Assembly (NCBI RefSeq): GCF_030272615.1
Contig: NC_081405.1
Location: 472,428,008-472,492,007, forward strand
Length of the DNA: 64,000 nucleotides
Direction of reading: 5' to 3'
Source: Cryptomeria japonica
Taxonomy: Eukaryota; Streptophyta; Pinopsida; Cupressales; Cupressaceae
Shown here: positions 35,571 through 47,762 of the stretch, one piece after another
Layout of the letters: the number at the start of each line of letters is the position of its first letter
How positions within the stretch are numbered: position 1 is the first letter of the stretch
Program-made: the position numbers and the translations under genes
Notes under the pieces: generated by a model
The model's input: only the letters and a program-made list of their open reading frames with translations
What the model was told of the DNA's origin: nothing
Database searches by the model: none

Positions 35571-37799
35571 TAATCTATATAGATAATGGTACCATTATAT
35601 TTGATTCCAAATAAATCCCTAGTAGACAAACTATTAATGAACATCTACCTTTGCATATTGTTGTTGGTTGTAGGAAACTACTATAAAAAGGGATTTAAGA
35701 GTAGTTGGTTGGGTCATAATATATGTAGTAAGGATTTCTTAGACAATATTAAGTTGACCTCACACATTTGAAAAAAAACTAAGGTATCCATTAAATTATT
35801 TGATAATACGGGTCAAGATACTTGATGTAGTTACTTTCCCAGGTTTCTTTAAGATGTATCACTTTGAATACATTATCCCATTTTGTAAGATTATAGATTG
35901 AAGTTCTTGCAAGATGGTTACAAAGGTGATATAAATCCATTTAAATTTCAATTCATGTGTTTGATTGAATATATTAAGGAACAAAATAGAATTCAAGAAA
36001 AAACTATCTAGTGCATAATTAAAGACTTAGAAATAAGAAAAAATAAAGAAGAATTATATTCATCAATTATGTACAAGTTGAGATAACCTATGTTTTTGTT
36101 AAATACAATAAAATTGATCTCCTAGAAAAATATAAGGATTTTCTAAAAACCTGTCTAGAAAATTAAGAAATAAAATAAGACTTTCTTAAAAATTGTATAG
36201 AAAATTAATAATTAAAGAAAATTTATCCTAAAATTATCTAAATAGAATATGTATAGAAACAAAATGCACAAAATTAATAATATTCGTTTTATCAATATAA
36301 ATATAATTTAAAGTGTAATAATATATGACTTACATGTCACATATATGATGCTCAATTACTTAATATACAAATTCTTTTGGGGTGTCCATGGATACACATT
36401 ATGAGATCTATTCCCTCTCCTCTTCATTATTAATTTGAAATTGATGTAATGGTTTGTTTAGATTTTTTCATTTGTTGAGTCTCAAGGTACTATTATTCAC
36501 CATCAACGAATGACACAACCATTTATTCCACGTAGAGAGGATCCTTATTCATCTAGTAAAAACACGGATCTTGAAGATGGTTGGGGTACTCTTCAATTCA
36601 CACCTACACATGTTAGGGATTATAGGAATCCAAACTCTAAATATATGAAAAATAAGATTCCAATGAAATTTGTTCTTGTGGTGATGAATACAATACTAAT
36701 GATGAACTTGATTTTGAATCACTTGCAAATAAATATGAAAAAGTTGTCTAAGTTATATGAAAAAATGTTTATGATAAAAGAGAATTCAAAATTAATAAAC
36801 AAGGGATGTGTGATAATTTAAATTCCTATTTTAATATAAAAATAGAGGATTATGTATTTTCCCTCCTTATCCAAAAATATTAGTTATCACACAAAAGGAC
36901 TTTTTTTTTGTAACTATGGCTATACTTGAGGAGGATCTATTAGGATTAAGGGTGACATTCTACAATATTTTTGACTATTTTAATTAATTTATTTAATATT
37001 ATATTAATTATGTGTACATCTCTAAGGTTCATGGAGAGGGTTATCTTGGACATCCGTGTGTGGTTGGGTTTATTTATAAATAATTACTATTCTCTATGTA
37101 ACATGGAATATGTGTGTAAAGGGCATAATGTGGGAGGAATAATTCTAAGGACACATGGTATCAAGTGGAGAGGAATCTATGACCATTTATGACATTTAAG
37201 AATAATATATAACATTGTAAGAGGTGTAATAAAGCACATATGATGATACATGTAAGATTTTTATTTTTTTTAAGACTTAGGGAATTGTTATTATAACCTC
37301 TAGTGGGTTGTTTTTATCATCTAGTGTAGTTGGATGACAAGCTGATGAGAAACATCTTGAAACTTCTAAAAAGATGTTTGTAACTCTTAGATGCATTCCA
37401 TGAGGCCTCTTTTACATGTTGACTACTTGGTCCATGGATTGTGTCTATTATCTTAAAAACCATTAATGGTTTCTTGATCTACATTTGTCTATATATTAAA
37501 GGCATGGGATAGTAGTTTATATGGTAATTTTAAATGTTATTTTGCTATTAGAATATTATTGTAATGGAGTGGGAATTTATGTTGATTCATTTTATATTTA
37601 TGATAAATACAAGCTTTTACTCTCTTTAGTGGTGGGGTTTTACTCAAAAGAGTTTCCCTACATATATCGGTGTTCTTTGTGGTATTGCATAGTTTTTAAT
37701 TATATTATATTATTTTCATTTTCATTCATGTTCTATCATGTTGATATTTTTTAGGCATTAAATATTAATATTTTTTATTTTATTGTATTTAAATTATCC
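35571..37799 (+). other. Unassigned AT-rich stretch
   Basis: Several ORFs of 60-103 codons (for example 36,510-36,821 and 36,971-37,192) have biased, AT-driven composition. I recognise no motif in them. They may be decayed internal sequence of the gypsy-like element that ends at 39,039. Confidence 0.3.
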
Positions 37800-39039
37800 C
37801 TCTAATTCAAAAGTTTCAATTGGGAGACCTCTTATTTCAAACAAGGGAGGATATTTTGAAGCAACATATAGATAGTTCAAAGTGCAATTAGAAGATATGA
37901 TGAATGATATCCAAAGCATATATCCTCATTTACAAGGGCCCCTTCTGGTACAAATCAAGACATTAGTGGATGGAGTCCTACAAAAGATGCAACTATAAAA
38001 CACTACAATGTGGCAAAATATACTTATAAAATTGCGAAAGGAAAATATGGATGAGGAAATAAAGAGTATGCCACCACCCACTCCACCCTAAAAAAGTCAT
38101 ATCAACACCCTAAAAAACATAGAAGGTGACATCAATGTTCTATATTAGTTTGTTTATAGTGGACCGAGGCTACAACACTAATCAAGCTAAAAAATGTGTT
38201 AGATAGAGTTACATATCCTCTAAGTGACCACTTCATATGATAATTTACATGATGTTGATGGATAGACCTAGGTCTAGATGAAGCCCTACATGCATAATTT
38301 CAATAATTACAAGATCAAAGAGAACAAATTAGGTATACATTTCAAAAAGATTGAGAGAAGTGGTCATCTTGTGGTTGGCTCACATCACCGATCTCCTCAA
38401 AGATGCACACAATTTGGTACGAAAGATCCAAATACCCACCAATCTTCCAAAAGTCAAGTACCTCTTAATGCATCTATCAATGTCCAAAAATAGCTATTGC
38501 AATATGCCAGAACACAATGGGATATAACTTTTTCTAATCTCAAGGAGATCTACAAGGGTATTCTCCCAAGACAATAGAAGTAGAATTGTCTTGAGGACAA
38601 GACAACATTTTGAATGGGGGGGGGGGGGGGGGGATGATGTTGGTAGGTAAAAGATAGATCCAAGAAAATGATGCAAATCCTACTATAGACCATCGCAATG
38701 AGGTTGTGGAGCTCCTAATTGAAGAGGCATCATATATACTAGTAGTAGTATGTAAGGTTCATGTCCGACCAACTAGATATTTATATAGAAAAAGATGTAT
38801 TGTAACATAGTAGGTATAAAGTAAGAAAGAATATATGTAATAAGGATGTATAAGATAATTCTATGGTAGAAAATAGATGAAAATAATATGTACATGAAGA
38901 TATATGAAGTTACATCTATTGTGTTGTGGTCTATGACAATCAATTTTTTATTTATTTCATTCTATTCACTAACTAATGTATAGTCAAGACTAGCTCTTTC
39001 CTCCTCTTGCATAACTGAGTCTAGTGTATAAACACAACA
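37800..39039 (+). mobile_element. 3' end of a probable Ty3/gypsy element, with 3' LTR
   Basis: Near 38,590 a minus-free plus-strand reading gives LEDKTTF, like the LEDK(V/T)xF end of many plant gypsy pol proteins. It is followed by an 18-base G run (38,616-38,633) as polypurine tract and an LTR at 38,638-39,039. The LTR is 402 bp with TGTTG and CAACA ends. No 5' LTR or recognisable RT/integrase is seen upstream, so the copy is truncated or too decayed. Assignment to gypsy rests on one short motif and is tentative. Confidence 0.45.
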
Positions 39040-39440
39040 CGTAAGAATTAATTGGAGCGTAGTACTTCAATTATGTTATCTCATTTTATTGCTAACAAAT
39101 ATGAATGGAGAATTTTAGGAGTTGCTAGTACATGGAAAATTCTTATAGCATTATTTCTCTTGAGATTTTTTTTCTCTTTCATGCAAATTTGTACATTCTT
39201 CTCCTTTGTTTGCCTTGTGTAGTTGCAATTCCTTGTAGCTTATAGTGAAGTGTTTCTATTTTCAATTTGGTGTTTATGTGCTTGTATGATTGAGATCCTT
39301 GAGCTTTCTATATTATCATGATTCTTCACTAAATAGCCAATATTAAACCTTGCATATTTTCATGCCCCCATGTTCATATCTTAACCAAAAACCCAAAGTT
39401 GAATGTGTAATATTTTTCTAAATATTTTCAAGATTTAAAT
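39040..39440. other. Spacer with nothing recognised
   Basis: T-rich non-coding sequence between the gypsy LTR and the LINE-like ORF1. No gene or repeat boundary seen. Confidence 0.5.
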
Positions 39441-41085
39441 ATTTTTTATGTTGTTGAAGTGAAGTCGAGATGTTGTTGCAAATAGCTCCACAAGCTAGGG
39501 TTCCTACATGAGGATTTTTTTTGCACTGGAAATATTCCACATAGGGGTGCAAACAACTGGTTCCGTGGTGAAGAGGGGATTTGGACGAAATGGGACTATT
39601 GCATCTCCCAAATGACTTTGGCATGGTGGCCTTGGGAGATTTCAAGGTTGGAAGGGTTTTAGTGTAGATGAAGATGGTGTTGCTGAGCATCGTAGACAGA
39701 GGGGTCGATCCCAAATTTGGTCCCTTGCGAAGAAAGCATGGTTGTTGGGTGTTAGGAATGGTGGTGTTTTGGATCCGAGGACATTTCATCCGATGCTTAT
39801 TGGAGATTTGTTGCCTTTTGGGATAGATAAACTAGGTCCCTCTGTTACAACTATGGCATCAGTGGCTAAGCCAATTATTGTTAATCTGATAGAGGAGTTT
39901 GAGAAGGAAGTTGATCATAGTAATAGGGTTTTTGTCAGTTTAGGGCTTATTGGGCGTTTCATAGGACTTTCGTCGAGTATTGATGATCTCCATAAGTGGA
40001 TGTATATTCATTGGGAACCCATTGTGGATGGTTGTGTGTAGATTTACCCACGTGGTCTTAGGTTCTTTGTTGTTGTTTTCTAAAATGAGGTGGAGAGGAT
40101 CAAAGTCCTTGGTTGTAGTCAATGGCGTTGAGAGGACAACCATCCATTGATTTTGAAACCTTGGCATCCAACTTTCAATCCTTTGTTAGAATATTTTGAT
40201 CGTACCCCTCTTTGGATCAGGCTTCCAAATCTTCCGATGAAATTTTGGTTTGACTCCTATTTTAAAGTTGTTGGGGACTCTTGAGGTAAATTTTTAATGA
40301 CTGATAAAGGCTCTTTAAATTTTTTGCACACTACCTTTTCTCAGTTATTGGTTGAGATGGATGTATCTAAGGATCTCTCTTTTGAGATTTCTATTAGAAC
40401 TTCGAAAGGTAGTTGGATTCAACTTATGGACTATGAGGGGGTTCCCTTTAGGTAAATGAGATGTTTGAAGACTAGACATTATGTTGCTTCATGTGATAGG
40501 AACAAGGTGGAGTGACTAGCGTCTTGGTGTAAAGAGGTCACCCCTCAATTTTATACGGTGGATAAGGATGAGGCGAATTAGATAACCCCCAGGATTTGGG
40601 GCGTTTGATCAAAGATGCCAATGGAAAGGAACCAGAGGTTGATTTTAGTTCAAAACTAGCAAACATTGAGCACGGTTTAGGTGGAGGCTTGATTGTTGTG
40701 GTGAAGGGCGGTGCTCATTTGGGTTGTTGCTCTAATCAAGTTGGCAGAGAGGTTGCTTTGAAGATGAGGGTTTGTTCTATCTCTCTGGGGGGATGTGTCA
40801 TAGGGACGACTGGTGGGAATCAAACTAAATAGCAATGCCAAGAAAATAGGGGGATGGATGGTGTGGGGGTTTCAAATTTGAAACTACTGGAGAATGCAAG
40901 AGCGAAAGGATGGATAGAGGTTAAAACAAAAAAGGATAAGAGGAAAAAGTGAGGGAGTATTTGCATTGTCCCTTCTTCACTTGATGAAAGAGATGTCTCT
41001 GGGGACGTGGCTCCCTAACTGTAGCCCCACTTGGTTTGGTCCAGTTCAAATCTTGATTTATCAATAAAATATTCATTATTAATAC
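39441..41085 (+). pseudogene. LINE-like ORF1 (DUF4283 type) followed directly by a 3' end, no ORF2
   Basis: From 39,742 to 40,581 one frame reads through with stops at about 40,039, 40,081, 40,129, 40,282, 40,453 and 40,513. It carries the DUF4283 core: an ERIKVLGCSQWR-like block, HPLILKPWHPTFNP, then TPLWIRLPNLPMKFW. A degenerate zinc-knuckle region follows (MRCLKTRHYVASCDR). ORF1 proteins bind LINE RNA. Instead of an endonuclease/RT ORF, about 480 bp of low-coding sequence leads to a 3' end near 41,060 with ATTTATCAATAAAATATT. This is an ORF1-only, non-autonomous or internally deleted LINE, or a domesticated DUF4283 gene relic. Confidence 0.55.
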
Positions 41086-42649
41086 CAATTTTTTATTTAT
41101 TTTTATATTATACTTTTCTCATCATCTCCAATCCGTGCCTTAAATCTTTGAATTTTTGCTTTTAAGTGTCACTTTACCAGGGTTCAACTTTTTCTATACC
41201 TTTGCATGACATGTGTGGATCCAAAGCTTCGGTCATCTATCCCCATTGTTAAACTCTTAAACGTGCTATATCTTATTTATCAAAGTCCCTTTGTTAAACT
41301 CTTAAACCCGCTAAGTTTTATTTCTCAATGTTTGAGAGTTTTCTATATTGTCATACTTTCCTTTTTGTATTCCCACTTTGTTCCTCTCACAATAAATGTT
41401 GTGTTGTATTTATTAATTGTTGGCATTCTATAGGAGTTAATGTATCTCCGCCTTTTTGATCAGTCGTAAAATCCCACCCTCGAACTTCAAAATTTGATAA
41501 GTTTCATTTTATCAACCATCGGGTTGACATTGTATGCCTTTTCTATTATTCATGTTTTGACACATGTAACCCATTTTATTGATCCTTGATAATGAAAACA
41601 ATTAAATACTCAAGCTTCATCCCATTCTATACAATCTACTTTTATATGTTCTTTGACATGTGTTATGCATTCCGCACAATCATTGAACCGCACTTTATTT
41701 CATTGTGAATTATTCTATGTATTTATTTATCATCTCATCCTTATGTCATCTACACATTTAATTAGACATCAAGTTATCAATATGTCATCTATATCTTTGC
41801 CCTTTCTCGTAGAATTCAAGCTATCAAGGTTATTAATGTTTATTGCCTTTCAACCTATCAAGGTTTGTCATATTTTATTGTCATTAAAGCCCAAGTTTCA
41901 TCTCTTTCTCAACGCCCAATTTTGTGTTGATTCTCTCATGAAAATTCCTAAAAGTAAATTAATTTAAAAGTTAGAGTGGTTCTTGGAACCCTAAAATCAA
42001 AGGGAGTTCTTGATTTCTAGTGAATTAGTGATAATAAAAAATGGAAAGATTTAGATCTTCAAGAATAAAGAGTTAGAGTAAAAAGAGGTTCTTGGAACTC
42101 TAGGAACTCTGATTGAGCAGAAGAAATAAGGTAGTTGAGGTAAAGTAAAAGATATTGGAGCTTATAGGTGTTCCAAGAACCCTCATAACCCCTAACAGGT
42201 TCCTAAGAGGGGATCAACCCAAAAGTAAAAAGGTAAAGGTCTTTGGTAAAGGGAAAAGGAGAGTATAATAAAGAGATAAATGTTTGATGAGATTAAAGTA
42301 AGGTAAAAGTTAGAAGGAAAATTAAATAGTGATAAGAGAAAAGGAATATTAGAGATAGAAGAGGTTATTGGAACTGTAGGAACCCCCAATATAGTTCTCA
42401 ATTCTTGGTGAACCCTTGATTAGTTGTAGTTTCAGCTCCAAGTATCAATCATGTTCTTGAACAACTACGAACCCTTGAAAAAGGAAAGATGAAGGTTCTT
42501 AGCTAGTGGTAGGAACAATAAGGAGTTAAGGCAACAAAAGAAGACATAAGAGGTTTCAAATATTCTAGAAACCCTCAAAACTATTGATTTGTTATTAATA
42601 GAGTTGCAAGTGGCAATTTTATTCTTGGTTAGCTATAGGTCGTTGATAG
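41086..42649. other. Unassigned stretch with degenerate GTTCTTGGAACCC repeats
   Basis: No gene recognised. From about 41,975 to 42,420 the motif GGTTCTTGGAACCCTAGGAAC, in variants and partly inverted, recurs every ~100 bp, suggesting an old minisatellite. The 104-codon ORF at 41,653 has no visible motif. Confidence 0.4.
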
Positions 42650-44123
42650 TGTGTTGATAACACCCTAGAATGCCATTTAAGTCTATAAGCACATGATTTT
42701 GTACTATTTTTTTGTGATGAAAGGAACATATAATTTGCATGAAGCTGGTTGTGGATATCTCTAGCTTCACTATAATTTTCAACTAAGACTTTCTTTGGTT
42801 ATCATAAATGCTTTTAGTTCTCAAGTGAGATGGTAACCATGCATTGTTTGCTAGACCCAAGGCACGATTCATGTGAGGTTTCATGCAACGATATTGTTTT
42901 ACTAATACAAATGCAATCTCTTATCCTATCCAATGTGTAGTTTTCATTTGGTTTTTAAAATAGAGATGTTACTTTCATCAATTCCTCTTATTTAAGGGTT
43001 GATGCTCCCCTTACTCTCTTGTTTCAAAACAAGTTCTTCTTTCAAGACTTACAACTATGAATGGTAATAAACAATAATAACCAATACCACAAGATTAAAC
43101 AAAAGAATAGCCCCATGTAGCACCAATGCAAAATATGATTAAGGAATTTGCACAAGCTCAAATACTTCTACAACCCTTTTATAGACTAAATGATAAAGTT
43201 ACAATATATAGCAGTACAAAGACTCACAAGTATATTGCGGTTTTAAACTTATTAAGAAAAGATAGTTTCCAACTCAAAGACTTCAAATTCTCTTCGACTA
43301 AATTGTTTGTTACTATATCTAAACACAATATTACAACTTAAAGTCTATCAAAATCAGATTTAAACTCACTTTAAATTCAATATCCACAACATAATACCTC
43401 AAGTTAAACTCAGGTTATGTAACCACAATGACATAAGAACACTGTAATCACATAAGAAAATGATCCAACTCAAAGATTGAATGCACAATTTCTCCTTTTA
43501 TTAACTTGAAATTGATTTGCAAAATAAGCTCAAAGTCTCAAAATGATACACAAATTGGCAGAGTTTTGTTGCTATGCATAAAGATTCCAATTTACAATGA
43601 GTATCCTCATATATATAGGAGAGGGGCTATGAGTAAAATTAGGAAAAAGTTCAACTAACTATAACTAAGTCAAAAGTAGAGTTCTATTTGACTTAGGACT
43701 TGTACAATCCTATATGTAAAAATGTATATACAAAAAGACATCTAAGATGTTGATTGCAAACTACAAAAATGCAACTACAACTTAAAGGCATAAAATCAAC
43801 TAAATGTCATCAGACACTTCTTTTCCATTATGAACTTATTTCAAAAACTCTTCAAAATTTTGTAAGGCAATCTTCATCTATGATTCATCAGGTCCTTTGG
43901 TGTGACTGGTAATGACATGAAATTGAGTGATGGAATCCTCCAAACCAATATAACATTTCTTCAATTTGAATAAATTGCTTTAGGAAGATCATTTGCAGTC
44001 ATGCTCCAGATTCACACTTATTGGATTTAAAACCAACATTACACTTAGAAGATACAAAGGTGCAAATAAGACTTATAAAACCTATTTACACTTAATGCAA
44101 GTCAGGTTTATATTTAAGGTGAT

Positions 44124-44625
44124 GTAGTTCGAAATTATAACTCCAAACTACACTTTTGATTACAAGTGAAATGATAGGTCATGTGTAGTTCAGGGTTATA
44201 ACTTCAAACTACACATGAAAGTGATGCTTGGGTCCAGTTCAAAGCTACAACATCGAACATCATCTTGTGAAAGTATGCAAGGGCTTCGTGTAGTTCAGAG
44301 TTGTAACTCCAAAATAGACTAAAGGGAAGGACTTTGGTGTAGTTCAAAGTTGTAACTTTGAACTATACTAAAATGGAAAGACTTTGATGTAATTTGGAGT
44401 CGTAACTCTGAACTGCACTAAAAGGGCAAGACTTTGATGGAGTTCGGAGTTGTATCTTCGGAATGCACTAAAAGGGTAAGATTTTGGTGTAGTTTGGAGT
44501 TGTAACTTTGAACTACACTTGTAGTATGAATCTTTGATAAAGCATGTAGTTCAGAGTTACAACTATGAACTGCACCTATGGTGTGTGCAAAAAATGAACA
44601 TGTGTAGTTTGAATTTATGCAAAAT
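44124..44625. repeat. Array of ten palindromic units, ~50-60 bp period
   Basis: Units start near 44,124, 44,185, 44,233, 44,290, 44,339, 44,389, 44,439, 44,489, 44,546 and 44,604. Each opens with GTAGTTCRGAGTT followed, after a 2-base centre, by its reverse complement AACTCYGAACTAC, then a spacer of about 20-30 bp such as ACTAAAAGGGCAAGACTTTG. The four central units repeat every 50 bp. Unit 44,339 has a perfect 12-bp arm pair in which both arms carry matching changes from consensus. Outer units are more degenerate. Confidence 0.9.
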
Positions 44626-44680
44626 CAGGGTTTAATTCCAACAATGCACAAAGAAAATAAAAACTAACTCCTAAAACGAA

Positions 44681-44709
44681 AATTTGTCAATCTTTTAGAT
44701 TGACAAATT
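44681..44709. other. Perfect 13-bp hairpin
   Basis: AATTTGTCAATCT, a 3-base TTT centre, then AGATTGACAAATT. It lies about 60 bp after the palindromic array and is unrelated to it in sequence. Confidence 0.9.
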
Positions 44710-44867
44710 GAGGCTCAAATCAAAATGATTTCTCAAGAGCCTAACTACACAGGAGGGGGTTTGACAAGCACCTTGACATGTGTGCTTAGATGGTGTGAGC
44801 TACAAAATGGGCAAATTTCATAGGGGTTATCCCATGATTTGAGCGAGCCAAAATTGATGATAACACA

Positions 44868-45195
44868 ATCATACCTTAACATTCACCTATCTCATACATG
44901 CAAACAAGTTTATTTATCTAAATATTAATTAATATTTAATTGATTACTATATTAAACATTGTAATCTTGTATATTTAAAATGATTCATTTAATTTGCTTA
45001 AAATAAACGTCCAAGTTGTGACAAATTTAAATAAAACAAACAAACTTAACTCATCCTTAGGAGATTATATAGGTATACAAAGCTCTAAATATGTGAAAAT
45101 GTATCACATAATTTAATCCATAGAATTTAAGTATCTATTTTAAGTTAGAAATAATTTAATATGGCCAACTTTTATGCTCCTCCCTAATCACATCT
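44868..45195. other. AT-rich spacer
   Basis: No gene, RNA or repeat boundary recognised before the flanking repeat of LINE-1. Confidence 0.5.
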
Positions 45196-45581
45196 TAATA
45201 ATAAAATTCTAGCTAATGAATATTTATCATTTGTTTATTTATTTTTGATAAAAATGGCAAAGCCATTAAAATTTTATTAATATTAAGTTATTTACAACCG
45301 GATTCAAAGGGCATACCAACAGGAAAGAATATGGAAGAAAATCTCCAGTTGTAGCCCATGAAAAGAAAAGCCTAACGCTACCCAAAATGCCAAAAAACTC
45401 ATTACATATGATAGGCCCCACAAGTCAAGATACAAAAAGTCCCCCAATACAAATAGAAGCCAAATACATGTAGATCATTACCAACCCCGACGCAAGTAAC
45501 AGTTGAGAACAAAAAGCATCAACCATGTAGATGCATCCCAAAACAAAGACCTAATCAACCCAACAATCAAGAAGCCAAAAA

Positions 45582-46331
45582 CTAGGAGCTCAAGCTCACA
45601 AGAGGAGGATCCCCAACATTCAGAGAGGGGGAGATAATCTGCAACGAAATGATAAATTGAGGAGCATCCAATTGAGCAGCCCGTAGAACCAAAAGTGAGT
45701 GAATACCTGTGAAAGAATCCAGAGTAGAGTTCAAGAGAGATTGAGGAACTGAATCAATGAGCCTCTCAAACTGCAACCAGGTGTCATCATACTCATCACA
45801 AATAAGACCACACCTGACCATAGAAAGAATCTCTCCACACCAACCATTAGTTAATAACTCATCAAGAGACATGAAGCCGCCATAAAGAAAATCACCAAAA
45901 CCAAAAGAGTAATCAGACAAAGCTATATCCAAAGTATGAGAATTATAGAGGGAGGGCACCAAAAACATATCAACCAAGGCCTGCACCAGAGGAGCATCCA
46001 TAAGAAAATCCATACAAATAGAAAGGAAACAAGACACCATCTCACAGATAGAATAATTTGGATTTGCCACCAACCAATTAATACCAACCACCATTTTGAT
46101 CTAATGAGAAGCCTTAGAAGAGTAGAGATTAAAATTTTTACCAAGCTTTTCATCTTCAAAAGAATGGCCATCCTGGAAATCACCAAATCTCGACGGAACC
46201 ATAATTTTGTAGTGCATAGAGATAACAGAACGAGACATAGATGCAAATAACAACACAAACAAAAACTTAAACACAAAATAGTGAATAATATGAGGCCATA
46301 AAGTATCAAATAAATAATACGAAGGTGCCAT
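45582..46331 (-). pseudogene. Extra C-terminal ORF downstream of RNase H in LINE-1
   Basis: One minus-strand frame of about 250 codons with a single TAG near 46,101 (from CAG). It has a hydrophobic N-terminal segment (FKFLFVLLFASM), then RFGDFQDGHSFEDEKLG, ICMDFLMDAPLV and LDIALSDYSFGFGDF. The frame at 63,358-63,777 is clearly homologous (YYDFQDSYVLDDEKLG, ICMDVLLDSAMV, LDSALSNYHFEFGDF). The family is unknown to me. Conservation in two diverged LINEs suggests that the protein mattered to the element. The hydrophobic stretch could be a membrane segment. Confidence 0.55.
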
Positions 46332-47047
46332 AATTAATCAAACACCCAAAGTCGAGCAAAATCTTTAAACAACCTTGCAAAAAAAAATCACCTTCAGAAG
46401 GAATTAATATCAAAATGCCACGATACCATAAAAGTACTAACCATTCACTAATATTAGTGGCAATAAATGTTTCGCACATATGAGGAGCCAAATATGTGCC
46501 AAAGCAGTGCTACGAATTACAACAAGTGATAAAACGTAAAACTTCATGATGATAGAGATCATAAAGGACTGTCCTGTCACATTAAAACAAAATTAGTGAA
46601 AAAAATGGAAGGGACGAACAAAGCAATCTGTCGTACCCCACCAATCTTGTCGCATGTGCAAGTACAACCAGCAGTGGCTAACAGAGGAGAGAAAAATGAT
46701 TTTCCAAATCTAACCAAAAACACGACATGCTTAAATCACCATACAACAATGTAAGCAATGAGAAGTGCCAACTCAACATAGATAAGAGACAATCATCACC
46801 CTACACATAAGACATACATAATACACACCTCGTGATGAAAGGTCAATGCATGGGATGTATAGCATAAATGCCTCATATTAGGGAAGTGCACTGCCTACCA
46901 TGTAATCCAAGAGCATAAATAATTTAGATTCAGAATATGAGATGGCAGAAAAGAACCAGGAGAAAACCATCAACAATAAACAATAGTGAAGACAACCCCA
47001 TAAACAAAACTAAGCACCCATGTGGTTTCCCTTGGTCATGAAATTAA

Positions 47048-47578
47048 TCACATAACATTGGAGCATATTCCTTCGTGAACATTGGAAGGAATATCTGAAG
47101 CTGAAACCTCCAAATGATTTGCTTGAACATTAATGGCCATATTAGCTAGAAAATCTGCAATTTTATTAATCTCTCTGTAGCAGTGAGATATTGTGAAAGA
47201 TATAAAAAGGGAGAGTTGATGTAATATTTTATCCAACAAATGCTGTAAATGCCAAGCATGACATCTCCCATTAGCAACCGAAGAAAATGCTAACATAGAA
47301 TCACCCTTAATTATAATCTCTTTAATACTCAAGGAGATAGCCATATCCAGACCAAGGGACAAAGCTTGAAATTCAACAAGATTATTAGTTTGAATTCCAA
47401 CATCATGACAAGCTTCCTTTACAATATTAGCCTCATGATCTAAAATGACAAAACCAGTACCAACCCCACCAGGGTTACCCCTAGTAGCACCATCGTAATT
47501 GAGATTGAACTTAGGAAGGGGAGGAGGACACCACTTAGCATTTTTTCTTTTAATGGTCGAAATGTCACGATTAAGCAC
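47048..47578 (-). CDS. RNase H domain of LINE-1
   Basis: An intact frame of 176 codons with the full plant RVT_3 RNase H pattern: first Asp strand NYDGATRGNPGGVGTGFV, Glu in NNLVEFQALSLGL, Asp in IKGDSMLA, and the last Asp in CYREINKIADFLANMA. All four catalytic acids are present. RNase H removes the RNA template strand after reverse transcription. It is the best-preserved domain of this LINE. The listed ATG is probably internal to the original ORF2 polyprotein, because the upstream zf-RVT region is in the same orientation but frameshifted. Confidence 0.85.
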   Translation of the reverse strand: MLNRDISTIKRKNAKWCPPPLPKFNLNYDGATRGNPGGVGTGFVILDHEANIVKEACHDVGIQTNNLVEFQALSLGLDMAISLSIKEIIIKGDSMLAFSSVANGRCHAWHLQHLLDKILHQLSLFISFTISHCYREINKIADFLANMAINVQANHLEVSASDIPSNVHEGICSNVM

Positions 47579-47762
47579 AGAGCCATGAAGGGGGGGAGAC
47601 TTAAGAGGATGCCAAGAATGAGAAATCTTAATGTCCTAATGAGAGAAAGAATTTAAATGTTCAATATTCTTATAAACATATGATGAAACAACCTCAAATA
47701 TTGATACCTCAATTTTATTAATGACCTCCAGGAAGGAGGAAGACTTCTGTCTAAAAATCCTA

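Larger units (their letters stand above)
42650..44867. repeat. Unclassified repeat region with TGTGTT/AACACA ends
   Basis: The segment begins TGTGTTGATAACAC and ends GATAACACA, which would suit an LTR, and a TATA-like CTATATATATGAGG sits near 43,615 on the minus strand. The flanking 5-mers (GATAG, ATCAT) do not match, so I do not call it an LTR. It contains the palindromic array and a perfect hairpin, listed separately. No coding region recognised. Confidence 0.3.

Noticed and set aside
44124-44625. CRISPR-like repeat-spacer array
   Set aside because: The spacers are themselves related in sequence and the setting is plant retroelement DNA with no cas genes; it is a palindromic minisatellite.
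42650-44867. LTR with TGTGTT/AACACA ends
   Set aside because: The flanking 5-mers do not match and no primer site or polypurine tract is adjacent, so kept only as an unclassified region.
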